Of a DNA stretch of 64,000 nt, positions 1 to 8,954 are shown piece after piece. The notes beneath the pieces are model-generated. The model was not told where the DNA came from, did no database searches, and saw nothing but the letters and a program-made list of their open reading frames with translations. The DNA lies in assembly GCA_030813035.1 (NCBI GenBank), contig JAUSTV010000002.1, one strand, 5' to 3'. The DNA is from Bacillus_BA fengqiuensis (GTDB lineage: Bacteria; Bacillota; Bacilli; Bacillales; Bacillaceae_H). Positions within the stretch are counted from its first letter, which is position 1, and each line of letters opens with the position of its first letter. Both the position numbers and the translations under genes were made by a program.

Positions 1-1
1 C

Positions 2-1843
2 GATGTTCCGGTCTTACGCAAATTGATCCCGTTTTCTTTCCAAGCGGCCATTTTAAAAGGGCGCCATCATTATTTGAATTTAAGAAAATTTATAAACTGG
101 TTAAAAGAGAGAGAAACTAATTACGATGCTATTTTATCGAAAGCAAAAATTCTTGTTTGGTTAACTGAAACGGATACGGGAGATATCGATGAAATCAATT
201 TGCCTTCAGGGGGAAAGCTGTTTTGGGAACGTATTAACGAAGACCACCCTTCCCCTTTGGATTTTCGCTATCCATGGGTGAAATTTTCCTTTTACGAGCG
301 AGCCAGAAAGCGTGCAGATGAAGCCCATCTTGTTGTGACAAATCATCGCCTGCTATTTATGGACTTGATGAGCACCCAATCTCTTCTTCCCGATTATGAC
401 AATGTCATTATGGACGAAGCCCACCATATTGCAGGGATTGCCGGGGAACAGTTCGGCGTCCAAATTGATTATTTTCAAATAAATTCTTTACTTTCTCGCA
501 TTGGCACATTAGAGAAGGACGGTTTGTTCAAAAATGTAAAGGAAATAGTCGAAAAAGGTTCTCTTTCAACCGTACCTGATTTGCATCAGTTCCATCTCCT
601 CATAAAGGACCTTCAAACCGAGTTGGATGATTTATTTCGCTTTATTCATGCATTTGTATCAAAAAGAGTGGGAACCGGAGAGGGAGGACGCCTCAGTTTT
701 TATTGGGATAAGAAAATAATGAATGATCCTGGCTGGTTCGGTGTTCGGGAATTGGCAGCAAGGGTGCAATTTTTGCTGCATGACTTTTTACATGAATTTG
801 ATCAACTAAAAGCATCACTCGAACAGCTGAAAGTGGAGTGGACCCGAAAAGAGCAGGGGGTTTTCTTGGACTTTTACGAGGCTTGTGAAGAGGTCGAACA
901 AATTAAGGCAAAGCTTCATCATTTGTTGCTTTCTGAAAGGGAAGAGGAGGTCACTTGGTTTGAAATTGAGCCTAAGGGAGCTGCCAATGCGGCCTTTTTA
1001 TACAGCCAGCCAATCAATATAAGCGAGCATTTGGCAGACTTATTTTTTGCGAAGAAGAGAAGTGCGGTTTTAACCTCCGCTACCTTGACGGTTAATCGTT
1101 CTTTCGATTATATGATACGGGAGCTTGGTCTTTATGATTTTCAGCCGCTTCAGCTGACTGTTCCATCACCTTTTGATTATCATAAGCAGGCTAAAATTTT
1201 GATTCCACAGGATATGCCGTCGATTAATACGGTTTCTTTAGAGGAGTATAGCATGATTTTAGCGGAGAGAATCATTGATATTGCTTCCGTCACAGAAGGC
1301 AGAATGCTCATTTTATTTACCTCATATGACATGCTGAAAGAAACGTATTCCTATGTCAAAGAATTGAACCAGCTAGATGAATATGTACTCTTAGGCCAGG
1401 GAGTCTCGAGCAGAAACCGCACTCGACTTTTAAAAGACTTTATTCAATTTGAAAAATCCATTTTATTTGGAACGAGCAGCTTTTGGGAGGGAATTGATGT
1501 ACCCGGCCATCATTTGTCTTGCTTGGTTATGGTGCGTTTACCGTTCTCTCCTCCCAATGAACCGGTCATGGCAGCTAAAACCGCTAAACTCAAGCAAGAA
1601 GGCTTGAATCCATTTATGGAACTTGCTTTGCCGCAAGCTATCATTCGGTTCAAGCAGGGATTTGGCCGCTTGATTCGTACGAAGAACGATCGAGGAATCA
1701 TGTTTGTGTTGGATAATCGTATTTCAACGACACAATACGGAAAATACTTTTTGCGCTCTCTCCCCCTGATGAATATAAGTGAAAAGCCGTTTGACGAGTT
1801 ATTAGGGGAATTAAAAGAGTGGTGGATACATTCTACATTCTAG
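2..1843 (+). CDS. dinG: DinG-type ATP-dependent helicase/exonuclease, 5' part missing
   Basis: This is the C-terminal part of a superfamily 2 DNA helicase of the XPD/DinG family. The reading frame is open from the first bases of the window, so the start and the N-terminal exonuclease domain expected in Bacillus DinG lie outside. Visible motifs in order are VVTNHRLLF, the DEAH box in NVIMDEAHHIAG, TSATLT, the ILFTSYDML segment, SSFWEGIDVPG, and QGFGRLIRTKNDRG, which carries the arginine finger. There is no four-cysteine iron-sulfur cluster between the visible motifs, as expected for the Bacillus type and unlike E. coli DinG. It is followed after 12-18 bases by an MBL-fold gene and then by ypmA and ypmB, the B. 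subtilis order. The family is linked to DNA repair. Confidence 0.93.
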   Translation, partial: DVPVLRKLIPFSFQAAILKGRHHYLNLRKFINWLKERETNYDAILSKAKILVWLTETDTGDIDEINLPSGGKLFWERINEDHPSPLDFRYPWVKFSFYERARKRADEAHLVVTNHRLLFMDLMSTQSLLPDYDNVIMDEAHHIAGIAGEQFGVQIDYFQINSLLSRIGTLEKDGLFKNVKEIVEKGSLSTVPDLHQFHLLIKDLQTELDDLFRFIHAFVSKRVGTGEGGRLSFYWDKKIMNDPGWFGVRELAARVQFLLHDFLHEFDQLKASLEQLKVEWTRKEQGVFLDFYEACEEVEQIKAKLHHLLLSEREEEVTWFEIEPKGAANAAFLYSQPINISEHLADLFFAKKRSAVLTSATLTVNRSFDYMIRELGLYDFQPLQLTVPSPFDYHKQAKILIPQDMPSINTVSLEEYSMILAERIIDIASVTEGRMLILFTSYDMLKETYSYVKELNQLDEYVLLGQGVSSRNRTRLLKDFIQFEKSILFGTSSFWEGIDVPGHHLSCLVMVRLPFSPPNEPVMAAKTAKLKQEGLNPFMELALPQAIIRFKQGFGRLIRTKNDRGIMFVLDNRISTTQYGKYFLRSLPLMNISEKPFDELLGELKEWWIHSTF

Positions 1844-1861
1844 TAGTATGGAGCGATGAAG

Positions 1862-2686
1862 ATGTTCAAAAAGCTGTTTATAATCTTCTTAGTTTGTTTC
1901 TTTTGTCTTAACACGGAAAAGATCGTACAGGCAAGTAAGATTGAAAATATCGAGTTTGAACTGAGCGAAGATGAGGCTGTTTTAACGTTTTTTCATTTGT
2001 CAAAAGGAGAAGCTGCTTTAATTGTGGACGGCCATGGTCAATCTACTTTAATTAACACAGGCCATGCTTCTGCTGAAAAAGAACTGTTTAGCATGCTTGA
2101 CTTATTTCAAGTAAAAAAGCTGGATACGATTATAGTGACACGACAGGAAGAAGGATACGACGATAATATCAAGGCTCTTTCTAAACAATTTTCACCTGAA
2201 ACTATTTATGTTCCTTCTTCCTATACAAACACTCTCCCTTTTTCGAACCCGGTCAAATGGAAAAAAGGGGATCACCAATTGTTTGGTAAAGGGTTAATGA
2301 TACAAGTTCTGAATGAAGAAAAAGAAGAGACCCCTTCAATAGATTTATCTATTAAGTATGGGGAAAATCATATTTTCTATATGACGAATTATTCGAAACA
2401 GAAAGAAGAGCTGCTGTTGAAGGAAAAATTAGAAGATGTCAATGTCGTCAAAATGCCCAATCTTGCGAAGGGAGAAGCTTTATCGGAAAAACTGGTAGAG
2501 CATATGGATCCGCAAGCAGCCATTTTTACCGCTCCTAAAGATCTTCAACACGGCAGTCCATTTATTAAGTATTTGTATGAACTATGGATTGATGTTTACT
2601 TTGTTCATCAAATGGGGACAGTTTCAATGAAGATGAACAATACTCATTATGAAATCATCACTTTTCCGGTCTCTGAATATAAGTAA
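1862..2686 (+). CDS. ComEC-tail-like metallo-beta-lactamase-fold protein, probably metal-free
   Basis: The protein has about 274 residues with an N-terminal hydrophobic stretch (signal peptide or anchor), then a fold pattern like the extracellular hydrolase part of ComEC: LTFFHLSKGEAALI, LINTGHASAEKEL, then KKLDTIIVTRQEEGYDDN and YVPSSY. In active members the last-but-one segment holds HxHxDH; here it reads TRQEEGYDD, so the usual zinc ligands are gone. I therefore infer a non-catalytic relative, possibly binding or structural, exported from the cell. ATG 1862 sits 8 bases after GGAG; an ATG at 1856 is possible but too close to that site. It may be cotranscribed with dinG. Confidence 0.6.
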   Translation: MFKKLFIIFLVCFFCLNTEKIVQASKIENIEFELSEDEAVLTFFHLSKGEAALIVDGHGQSTLINTGHASAEKELFSMLDLFQVKKLDTIIVTRQEEGYDDNIKALSKQFSPETIYVPSSYTNTLPFSNPVKWKKGDHQLFGKGLMIQVLNEEKEETPSIDLSIKYGENHIFYMTNYSKQKEELLLKEKLEDVNVVKMPNLAKGEALSEKLVEHMDPQAAIFTAPKDLQHGSPFIKYLYELWIDVYFVHQMGTVSMKMNNTHYEIITFPVSEYK

Positions 2687-2702
2687 GGAGAAGCGGGCTT
2701 TA

Positions 2703-2742
2703 ATGTGCAAAAAAAAGCAGCTATAAAAAGCTGCAAATGGAT
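2703..2742 (+). terminator. Weak hairpin after the MBL-fold gene
   Basis: GCAGCT pairs with AGCTGC around a short A-rich loop just after the stop codon at 2686. There is no strong T run, so termination is only a guess. Confidence 0.3.
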
Positions 2743-2896
2743 GGTGTGGGGCAGGAAGTATATATAGTAGTTTTTTAAAAGGTCTTGATTTAGTGTCATC
2801 ATCATGCGATTCCTTGCCGCATGTGTAATTATATTGTGACCAAAGCAAAGGGTGTTATAACTAACAATTTTGGGAAGGAAAACGAGGAGGATTACG

Positions 2897-3067
2897 ATGG
2901 AAAGCAGAATTCAAGTATTATCAACAGTTCGTGTTCAAAACTCTCCAGATCTATACAAGCTGGTGGATAGTTTAAACCGTACCTTAAAAAAACAGGATTT
3001 AATGTTCGGGTTGGCATTGGATCAAAAAGACAAGGAAAAAGCCATCTTCACCATTTATCGTACATAA
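2897..3067 (+). CDS. ypmA: YpmA family protein
   Basis: A 56-residue protein beginning MESRIQVLSTVRVQ and ending in FTIYRT, which I recognise as the conserved Bacillus YpmA (DUF4264 type). Function is unknown. The start at ATG 2897 is fixed by a strong GAGGAGG site at 2884-2890; a longer reading frame from 2870 would run through the ribosome binding site and is not used. Position between dinG and ypmB is the same as in B. subtilis. There is no signal peptide or membrane segment, so the protein is likely cytosolic. Confidence 0.85.
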   Translation: MESRIQVLSTVRVQNSPDLYKLVDSLNRTLKKQDLMFGLALDQKDKEKAIFTIYRT

Positions 3068-3071
3068 GTAA

Positions 3072-3420
3072 AGAAAAGCGGAGGTGACCGGTTAGCCCCG
3101 ACAAGCACTGGAAGTTTTTATAGCGAAGGCGCTCTTTGCCTTCGAAATGAAAACTGAAGTGACTCGAGGGGCTGGGAGCCGCAGCTAGACAACAAAGAAA
3201 AGCGGAGGTACCTTAACCAAAGAAGACCGACTAAGGTCGCCACGTCAATCACCAACGTCGGCATGTTCCACATTCTGTGGGCCCAAGGAAATAGGGATTG
3301 ACCCCGTATACGCTTTTTGCCTTATAAGGGCAATGAGCTAGGCGCTGAATGAGCATAATAAAGAAACGAAGCTTAAGAACGCAACGTCCTGTTGCAACGG
3401 CTTCTGTTCACTCTTGAGAG
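3072..3420. repeat. Two Bacillaceae intergenic repeat units (family R3)
   Basis: This 350-base spacer holds no gene. It has two blocks that each start with GAAAAGCGGAGGT (3074 and 3195). The first ends with GGGGCTGGGAGCCGCAGCTAGAC and contains internal arms; the second contains CCCAAGGAAATAGGGATTGACCCCGTATACGC and then AACGCAACGTCCTGTTGCAACGGC. From memory, blocks of both kinds occur in spacers of many Bacillus genomes; I cannot search to confirm. They separate ypmA from ypmB, which adjoin more closely in B. subtilis. Confidence 0.6.
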
Positions 3421-3468
3421 ACATTGGAATTCAATACAACTTATTATTTAAAACAAGGAACGATGAGC

Positions 3469-3957
3469 ATGAAAAAATGGGGAATCATTATTTCATTATT
3501 TTTGATTTTGGTGGGATTAGGGGCATCGAACCTCTATTTTAAAGCGCTTCAGCCAAAACGAGATGCCGAGGAACAAGCGGTACAAAAGGCAAAAGAAGTC
3601 TATGATTTAAAGGAAATTATCAGCACTCACACATACTATGGCTCCTATACCTACTATATCGTAAAAGCAAAAAATAAGAAAAATGAAAAAGTTATTGTTT
3701 GGGTGCCTAAAAATGAGAAAAAACATGATATGATAGTAAGGAAAGAAAGTAGTGGAATATCGCGAGACAAAGTGATATCCATTGTGCAAAAAGAGCGAAG
3801 CCCTGAAAAAATTAAATCAATTCGCTTAGCCATGGAAAACGAGCTTCCAATGTGGGAAGTCACATATATAGACGAGAAAAATAGTTTTACATACTATTAT
3901 GTGGATTTCCAGACGGGTGAATTTTTAAAACGTTACAGCATGTATCAAACTTCATAG
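3469..3957 (+). CDS. ypmB: YpmB-like membrane-anchored protein with PepSY-type domain
   Basis: About 162 residues. Residues 4-24 form one membrane segment at the N terminus (WGIIISLFLILVGLGASNLY), which predicts a short cytosolic tail and an extracellular body. The body has two similar halves, the second (VISIVQKERSPEKIKSIR, then LPMWEVTY and YYYVDFQTGEFLK) being a typical PepSY-like hairpin-helix unit. PepSY-like proteins are thought to bind or inhibit extracytoplasmic partners; no exact role is known. ATG 3469 is 8 bases after AAGGAA; ATG 3463 would be too close. Gene order dinG-ypmA-ypmB-aspB supports the name. Confidence 0.82.
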   Translation: MKKWGIIISLFLILVGLGASNLYFKALQPKRDAEEQAVQKAKEVYDLKEIISTHTYYGSYTYYIVKAKNKKNEKVIVWVPKNEKKHDMIVRKESSGISRDKVISIVQKERSPEKIKSIRLAMENELPMWEVTYIDEKNSFTYYYVDFQTGEFLKRYSMYQTS

Positions 3958-4044
3958 TGATTTCAGTGCCAGCGACGCTGCTTCTTTGTACGATTCTTAC
4001 ACTAATAAAAAGTCATACGTTAATGCCTTTAGGGGGAAATCAAG

Positions 4045-5229
4045 ATGAAATTAGCAAAACGTGTATCAGCTTTAACACCTTCATCCACATTAGCGATTAC
4101 AGCGAAGGCTCAAGAATTGAAAGCAGCCGGTCATGATGTCATTGGCTTAGGCGCAGGAGAACCAGACTTCAACACTCCCGAGCACATTTTGGAAGCTGCA
4201 GCGAAAGCAATGAATGAAGGCCACACAAAATACACGCCGACTGGCGGTTTAGCTTCTTTAAAAGAGGCAATTATCAAAAAGTTTGAACAAGATCAGGGCT
4301 TGGCGTTTACACCGGCTGAAGTCATTGTATGCTCAGGTGCTAAGCATGCTCTTTATACGTTGTTCCAAGTAATATTGGACGAAGGAGATGAAGTCATCAT
4401 CCCGACTCCTTATTGGGTAAGCTATCCTGAACAAGTAAAATTGGCGGAAGGCGTCCCGGTATATGTAGAAGGACGTGAAGAAAACAGCTTTAAAATTACA
4501 CCAAAGCAATTGGAAGAAGTGATTACGGACAAAACGAAAGCCGTCATCATTAACTCTCCGAGTAACCCTACCGGTATGGTATACACGCGTGAAGAGCTTC
4601 AAGCGCTTGGTGAAGTGTGCGTAAAACATGATATTTTGATTGTATCAGATGAGATTTATGAGAAGCTTGTGTACGATGGTAATGAACATGTGTCCATTGC
4701 TCAGCTATCTTCTGAACTGAAAGAAAAAACGATCATTATTAACGGGGTTTCTAAATCTCATTCCATGACGGGCTGGCGTATTGGCTATGCGGCAGGAAAT
4801 AAAGAAATCATTAAAGCCATGACGAACCTGGCAAGCCATAGTACGTCCAATCCGACATCGGTTGCTCAATATGCATCAATCGCAGCGTACAACGGAACAC
4901 AGGAACCGGTTGTAACGATGCGCCAAGCATTTGAAGAGCGTTTAAATATTATTCATGAGAAATTGATTCAAATTCCAGGCTTTTCATGCATTAAGCCGCA
5001 GGGTGCTTTCTATTTATTCCCAAATGCCATTGAAGCAGCCAAGTTAACTGGATTTGAAACGGTGGATGCATGGGTAGAAGCTATTTTAGAGGAAGAAAAA
5101 GTGGCACTAGTACCGGGTTCAGGCTTCGGTGCTCCTGAAAATGTACGTTTATCGTATGCGACATCTTTAGAGTTGTTGGAGAAAGCAATCGAACGCATCC
5201 AAAACTTTATGACCAATCATATGAACTAA
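4045..5229 (+). CDS. aspB: Aspartate aminotransferase (class I)
   Basis: 394 residues, the normal length of Bacillus AspB. It transfers the amino group between aspartate and 2-oxoglutarate with pyridoxal phosphate in the cytosol. Visible marks are the substrate/cofactor loop NSPSNPTG, the SDEIYEKLVYDG segment whose aspartate and tyrosine hold the cofactor, and the Schiff-base lysine in SKSHSMTGWRIGYA. The start ATG follows AGGGGGAA. It lies between ypmB and asnS as in B. subtilis, so aspartate supply and asparaginyl-tRNA formation are neighbours, though a 20-bp hairpin separates the two genes. Confidence 0.95.
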   Translation: MKLAKRVSALTPSSTLAITAKAQELKAAGHDVIGLGAGEPDFNTPEHILEAAAKAMNEGHTKYTPTGGLASLKEAIIKKFEQDQGLAFTPAEVIVCSGAKHALYTLFQVILDEGDEVIIPTPYWVSYPEQVKLAEGVPVYVEGREENSFKITPKQLEEVITDKTKAVIINSPSNPTGMVYTREELQALGEVCVKHDILIVSDEIYEKLVYDGNEHVSIAQLSSELKEKTIIINGVSKSHSMTGWRIGYAAGNKEIIKAMTNLASHSTSNPTSVAQYASIAAYNGTQEPVVTMRQAFEERLNIIHEKLIQIPGFSCIKPQGAFYLFPNAIEAAKLTGFETVDAWVEAILEEEKVALVPGSGFGAPENVRLSYATSLELLEKAIERIQNFMTNHMN

Positions 5230-5271
5230 TCAATTAGGGGAAAGTACTAAAAGTACTTTCCCCTAATTGAT
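5229..5271 (+). terminator. 20-bp perfect hairpin after aspB
   Basis: Arms 5229-5248 and 5252-5271 are fully complementary around AAA and begin in the aspB stop codon. A T run is lacking, so it may act as an RNA-stabilising end or an attenuator rather than as a strict terminator. Confidence 0.6.
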
Positions 5272-5380
5272 ATATTGGAAAAGCTGATTCTCACTTGTGA
5301 TTCTAAGATGTGAATTGTATAATGAAAAAGGTTGTACATATTAAGTAAGTTGTATGTAAGGTTTTGGAGGGGTTATCATC

Positions 5381-6673
5381 GTGAAAATAACGATTTCAGA
5401 AGCAAGCAAATATGTGGGCAAAGAAGTAACAATCGGCGCATGGCTTGCGAATAAACGTTCAAGTGGTAAAATTGCATTTTTACAATTACGTGACGGTTCA
5501 GGCTTTATGCAAGGTGTTGTTGTAAAAGCTGAGGTTCCGGAAGAGGTTTTTCAAACAGCGAAAAGCGTGACGCAGGAATCATCTATTTATGTAACAGGTG
5601 TAATTCGTGAAGATGAGCGTTCACCATTCGGATATGAATTAACGGTAACAAACTTAGAAGTAATTCATGCTGCTGTGGATTATCCCATTACCCCAAAAGA
5701 GCATGGAACAGAATTTTTAATGGACCATCGTCATTTATGGCTGCGTTCTAAGCGTCAGCATGCAGTCATGAAAATTCGTAACGAAATCATTCGCGCGACT
5801 TACGAGTTCTTTAATGAAAATGGCTTCACAAAAGTCGATCCGCCGATTTTAACGGGAAGCGCTCCTGAAGGGACAAGTGAATTATTCCATACGAAATATT
5901 TTGATGAGGACGCTTACCTTTCTCAAAGCGGTCAGCTCTACATGGAAGCAGCTGCAATGGCTCTAGGTAAAGTATTCTCCTTTGGTCCGACATTCCGTGC
6001 AGAAAAGTCGAAAACTCGCCGCCATTTAATTGAATTTTGGATGATTGAGCCCGAGATGGCATTTTATGAGTTTGAGGATAACTTAAAAGTTCAAGAAGAA
6101 TACGTTTCACACATTGTTCAATCTGTTTTAAAAAATTGTTCATTAGAATTGACAACATTAGGACGCGATGTATCGAAGCTTGAACAAATTAAAGCGCCGT
6201 TTCCACGCATCACGTATGATGACGCGATTAAGTTTTTGTATGAAAAGGGCTTTACTGATATTCAATGGGGTGACGACTTTGGTGCACCACATGAAACGGC
6301 CATTGCTGAAAGCTATGATAAACCGGTATTCATTACACATTATCCGACATCATTAAAGCCGTTCTATATGCAGCCAGATCCAAATCGTGATGACGTAGTA
6401 TTATGCGCCGATTTGATCGCTCCAGAAGGATATGGAGAAATCATTGGCGGTTCTGAGCGTATTCATGACATGAACTTATTGGAACAACGCCTAAAAGAGC
6501 ATAATTTATCATCAGACGCTTATAAATGGTATTTGGAGCTTCGTCAATATGGTTCAGTACCACACTCAGGATTCGGTTTAGGTTTAGAGCGTACTGTCGC
6601 ATGGATCAGCGGTGTCGAGCACGTTCGTGAAACCATTCCGTTCCCGCGTCTTTTAAATCGTTTATACCCATAA
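5381..6673 (+). CDS. asnS: Asparaginyl-tRNA synthetase
   Basis: 430 residues, full length for the bacterial enzyme. It charges tRNA-Asn with asparagine in the cytosol. An N-terminal OB-fold anticodon-binding domain (about residues 1-110, with VTIGAWLANKR) is followed by a class II catalytic core: motif 2 around TFRAEKSKTRRHLIEFW and motif 3 GFGLGLERTVAWISG. The start is GTG, set by GGAGGGG at 5366-5372. Order aspB-asnS-dnaD is as in B. subtilis. No T-box is present in the short upstream spacer. Confidence 0.96.
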   Translation: MKITISEASKYVGKEVTIGAWLANKRSSGKIAFLQLRDGSGFMQGVVVKAEVPEEVFQTAKSVTQESSIYVTGVIREDERSPFGYELTVTNLEVIHAAVDYPITPKEHGTEFLMDHRHLWLRSKRQHAVMKIRNEIIRATYEFFNENGFTKVDPPILTGSAPEGTSELFHTKYFDEDAYLSQSGQLYMEAAAMALGKVFSFGPTFRAEKSKTRRHLIEFWMIEPEMAFYEFEDNLKVQEEYVSHIVQSVLKNCSLELTTLGRDVSKLEQIKAPFPRITYDDAIKFLYEKGFTDIQWGDDFGAPHETAIAESYDKPVFITHYPTSLKPFYMQPDPNRDDVVLCADLIAPEGYGEIIGGSERIHDMNLLEQRLKEHNLSSDAYKWYLELRQYGSVPHSGFGLGLERTVAWISGVEHVRETIPFPRLLNRLYP

Positions 6674-6729
6674 GAGGATGAAGGAAAACCTCCACTGATG
6701 GAAGTTTCTTTTATAAAAAGCCTCTTTGC

Positions 6730-6763
6730 ATAAGGCCGAGAAAATTTATTTTCTCGGCCTTAT
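6730..6763 (+). terminator. Terminator after asnS
   Basis: Arms 6730-6744 and 6749-6763 (ATAAGGCCGAGAAAA and its complement) are followed by GTTTTC. A short antisense piece of repeat R1 (CCACTGATGGAAGTTTC) lies just upstream at about 6692-6712. Confidence 0.75.
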
Positions 6764-6898
6764 GTTTTCATGTTTAAAGAAACATGAATATGAAAATAAA
6801 GTTTTTACTCATGTTAAATAATTTATGTCGGTTCATAGAGAGAATGGTTAGGAAGAACATCATCTGCCGTGATATACTGAATTGTGAGGTGTTCCATT

Positions 6899-7600
6899 AT
6901 GGATAAAGAGAAATTCATTGAGTGGATGGAGCAAGGAACGGTTTCCATTCCGAAGTTATTAATGACCCATTATGCCAAATTGGGTTTAAACGAAACTGAG
7001 CTGATGGCCCTTCTTCATATTCATATGGCTCTCGAAGGCGGAAACGCATTTCCAACGCCAGAGGAAATTTCAAGTCACATGAGCATCTCGACAGGAACGT
7101 GTATGGAAGTGTTAAGAGGCCTTCTGCAACGAGGGTTTTTAGCGATTGAACAGCACAATCAAGCTTCTTTTATTACGGAGCGCTATACGTTAAAGCCGCT
7201 ATGGGAAACATTAATCCACAGCCTTTTTAAAGAGAGCCAGAAGAATAAACAAGAGCAGCAAGTTCAGCTTGAAGTAAATTTATATACGGTATTTGAAAAA
7301 GAGTTTGGTCGTCCGCTCTCCCCATTTGAATGCGAAACGCTAACGATGTGGCAAGATCAGGACCATCATGATCCAATTATCATTAAGGCAGCCCTTCGTG
7401 AAGCGGTCATGTCCGGAAAGTTGAATTTCCGCTACATTGATCGCATTTTATTTGAATGGAAAAAGAATGGGATTAAGACCATCGAACAAGCAAGGGGCTA
7501 TGGCCGTAAATTTCGCCAGCATCAACAAACAAAGAAAAGCACAAGTGAACAACCTGTCCAAAATCCAACTATTCCATTTTTCAATTGGCTCGAACAATAA
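6899..7600 (+). CDS. dnaD: DNA replication initiation protein DnaD
   Basis: 233 residues, close to the 232 of B. subtilis DnaD. It takes part in loading the helicase at the origin and at restart sites together with DnaB and DnaI. The N-terminal winged-helix domain (about residues 1-110) and a C-terminal DDBH2 domain are visible; the DDBH2 motif YxxxIxxxW is present as YIDRILFEW. The start ATG 6899 follows GAGGTG; the frame extends upstream to 6884 but this would cover the ribosome binding site. The tail is rich in Q, K and S, probably disordered. dnaD-nth order matches B. subtilis. Confidence 0.94.
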   Translation: MDKEKFIEWMEQGTVSIPKLLMTHYAKLGLNETELMALLHIHMALEGGNAFPTPEEISSHMSISTGTCMEVLRGLLQRGFLAIEQHNQASFITERYTLKPLWETLIHSLFKESQKNKQEQQVQLEVNLYTVFEKEFGRPLSPFECETLTMWQDQDHHDPIIIKAALREAVMSGKLNFRYIDRILFEWKKNGIKTIEQARGYGRKFRQHQQTKKSTSEQPVQNPTIPFFNWLEQ

Positions 7601-7609
7601 CCTCCATCC

Positions 7610-7660
7610 GCATAAAGAATTGGACGTGTATACAAAACATACACGTCCAATTCTTTATGC
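7610..7660 (+). terminator. 22-bp hairpin between dnaD and nth
   Basis: Perfect arms 7610-7631 and 7639-7660 with a 7-base loop, starting 10 bases after the dnaD stop. No T run follows, so read-through into nth is possible. Confidence 0.6.
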
Positions 7661-7750
7661 ATCAACAGGGATAAACATTGCCTTATTAAATGGTATAATC
7701 GTATAGTATTTTAACCTATAGAATAGATGAAAGTTAAGGTGAGACGAAGG

Positions 7751-8410
7751 ATGTTGACATTAAAAGAAATTCGTCATTGCTTAGATTCGATGGCGGAAAT
7801 GTTTCCTGATGCGCATTGCGAACTTAATCATGAAAATCCTTTTGAATTGGTCATTGCTGTTTTGTTGTCTGCCCAATGTACAGATGTTCTTGTGAACAAG
7901 GTGACAAAAAACCTTTTTCAAAAATATAAGAAACCTGAAGATTATTTGTCCGTATCAGAAGAAGAGCTTCAACAAGATATTCGTTCCATCGGCCTATATC
8001 GGAACAAGGCTAAAAATATCCGTAAACTTTGCCAAATTCTATTGGATGAGTATGGCGGAGAAGTACCTCCCGATCGAGATGAACTAACGAAACTCCCTGG
8101 AGTAGGACGCAAAACGGCCAATGTCGTCGTATCCGTAGCATTTGGGATTCCTGCCATTGCCGTTGATACACATGTAGAAAGAGTCAGCAAGCGGTTAGGG
8201 ATTTGCCGCTGGAAAGATTCCGTCCTTGAAGTTGAGAAAACATTGATGCGCAAAGTTCCGCAAGATGAATGGTCTGTCACTCATCACCGCCTTATTTTCT
8301 TTGGACGGTATCACTGTAAAGCCCAGTCACCTCAATGTCATGTATGTCCGCTTCTTGAGCTTTGCCGAGAAGGGAAAAAACGAATGAAGGAGAAGGGGAG
8401 AAATGAATAA
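7751..8410 (+). CDS. nth: Endonuclease III
   Basis: 219 residues. A bifunctional base-excision repair glycosylase/AP lyase for oxidised pyrimidines. The helix-hairpin-helix LPGVGRKTANVV carries the catalytic lysine, the aspartate is in AVDTHVERV, and the iron-sulfur ligands are the four cysteines of C-x6-C-x2-C-x5-C near the C terminus (CHVCPLLELC). ATG 7751 gives the usual start MLTLKEIRHCLD and has AAGGTGAG 8 bases before it; an upstream in-frame ATG at 7727 adds only eight residues. It overlaps ypoC by 8 bases, so the two are coupled. Confidence 0.96.
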   Translation: MLTLKEIRHCLDSMAEMFPDAHCELNHENPFELVIAVLLSAQCTDVLVNKVTKNLFQKYKKPEDYLSVSEEELQQDIRSIGLYRNKAKNIRKLCQILLDEYGGEVPPDRDELTKLPGVGRKTANVVVSVAFGIPAIAVDTHVERVSKRLGICRWKDSVLEVEKTLMRKVPQDEWSVTHHRLIFFGRYHCKAQSPQCHVCPLLELCREGKKRMKEKGRNE

Positions 8411-8933
8411 TACCATAAGCGTTCCCCATTCATTTCAACATCCTTTATTTTTTAAACAAAGTAAAATAGAAATCCAAGAGGCAAGGGCTTTTGATGAAAC
8501 TTTAAAGGACATGCCATTCCTGTATGATGTGCTTCATGAAGTAATAAGGGAAGAATGTGAAAAGCCCTGGGAAGAGCAGGAAATGTATGTCCCGCAAATA
8601 TTTGGGTATTGGAAGAAAGAAAAAGATGAGATTGCCAATTATTTTAAAAAGCGTGATCGAAACCGGGCATTGGAGCCAATGGTCCTTTCATTGGGACATT
8701 TCATCAGCGCTTTATTTTGGATAAACAGCATTCCTGTTCCATCATTAAACAATCTAACAGAAGAGATTCAAAGATTACCTTACAAGCCAATTAATGCAGG
8801 GGAGCGGGTCGGCTTCTTACTTGATCAGCCAAACCAATATCATTCATATGTTCAGCTTGGTGAATTGTATCAAGAGCTGGAAAAGGTTTATTACAAGAAG
8901 CTTACCATGAAAAAACGGACCTCTCAATTTTAA
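8403..8933 (+). CDS. ypoC: YpoC family protein
   Basis: 176 residues, alpha-helical in character, with no signal or membrane segment. Recognised from its place between nth and ponA and from general resemblance to Bacillus YpoC; its role is unknown. It starts inside the 3' end of nth (8-base overlap with another frame), which implies translational coupling and a shared message. A bidirectional terminator follows at once. Confidence 0.78.
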   Translation: MNNTISVPHSFQHPLFFKQSKIEIQEARAFDETLKDMPFLYDVLHEVIREECEKPWEEQEMYVPQIFGYWKKEKDEIANYFKKRDRNRALEPMVLSLGHFISALFWINSIPVPSLNNLTEEIQRLPYKPINAGERVGFLLDQPNQYHSYVQLGELYQELEKVYYKKLTMKKRTSQF

Positions 8934-8953
8934 ATTGAGAGGTCCGTTTTTTC
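8909..8953. terminator. Bidirectional terminator between ypoC and ponA
   Basis: Arms 8909-8930 and 8932-8953 give a 22-bp stem with A and T runs on both sides. It overlaps the last codons of ypoC and serves the convergent ponA end as well. Confidence 0.9.
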
Positions 8954-8954
8954 A

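Noticed and set aside
5281..5380. T-box ahead of asnS
   Set aside because: The spacer is too short and lacks the GGTGG-CCGCG core.
7437..7706. Open frame overlapping the dnaD end
   Set aside because: Out of frame with dnaD and passes through its hairpin; no coding character.
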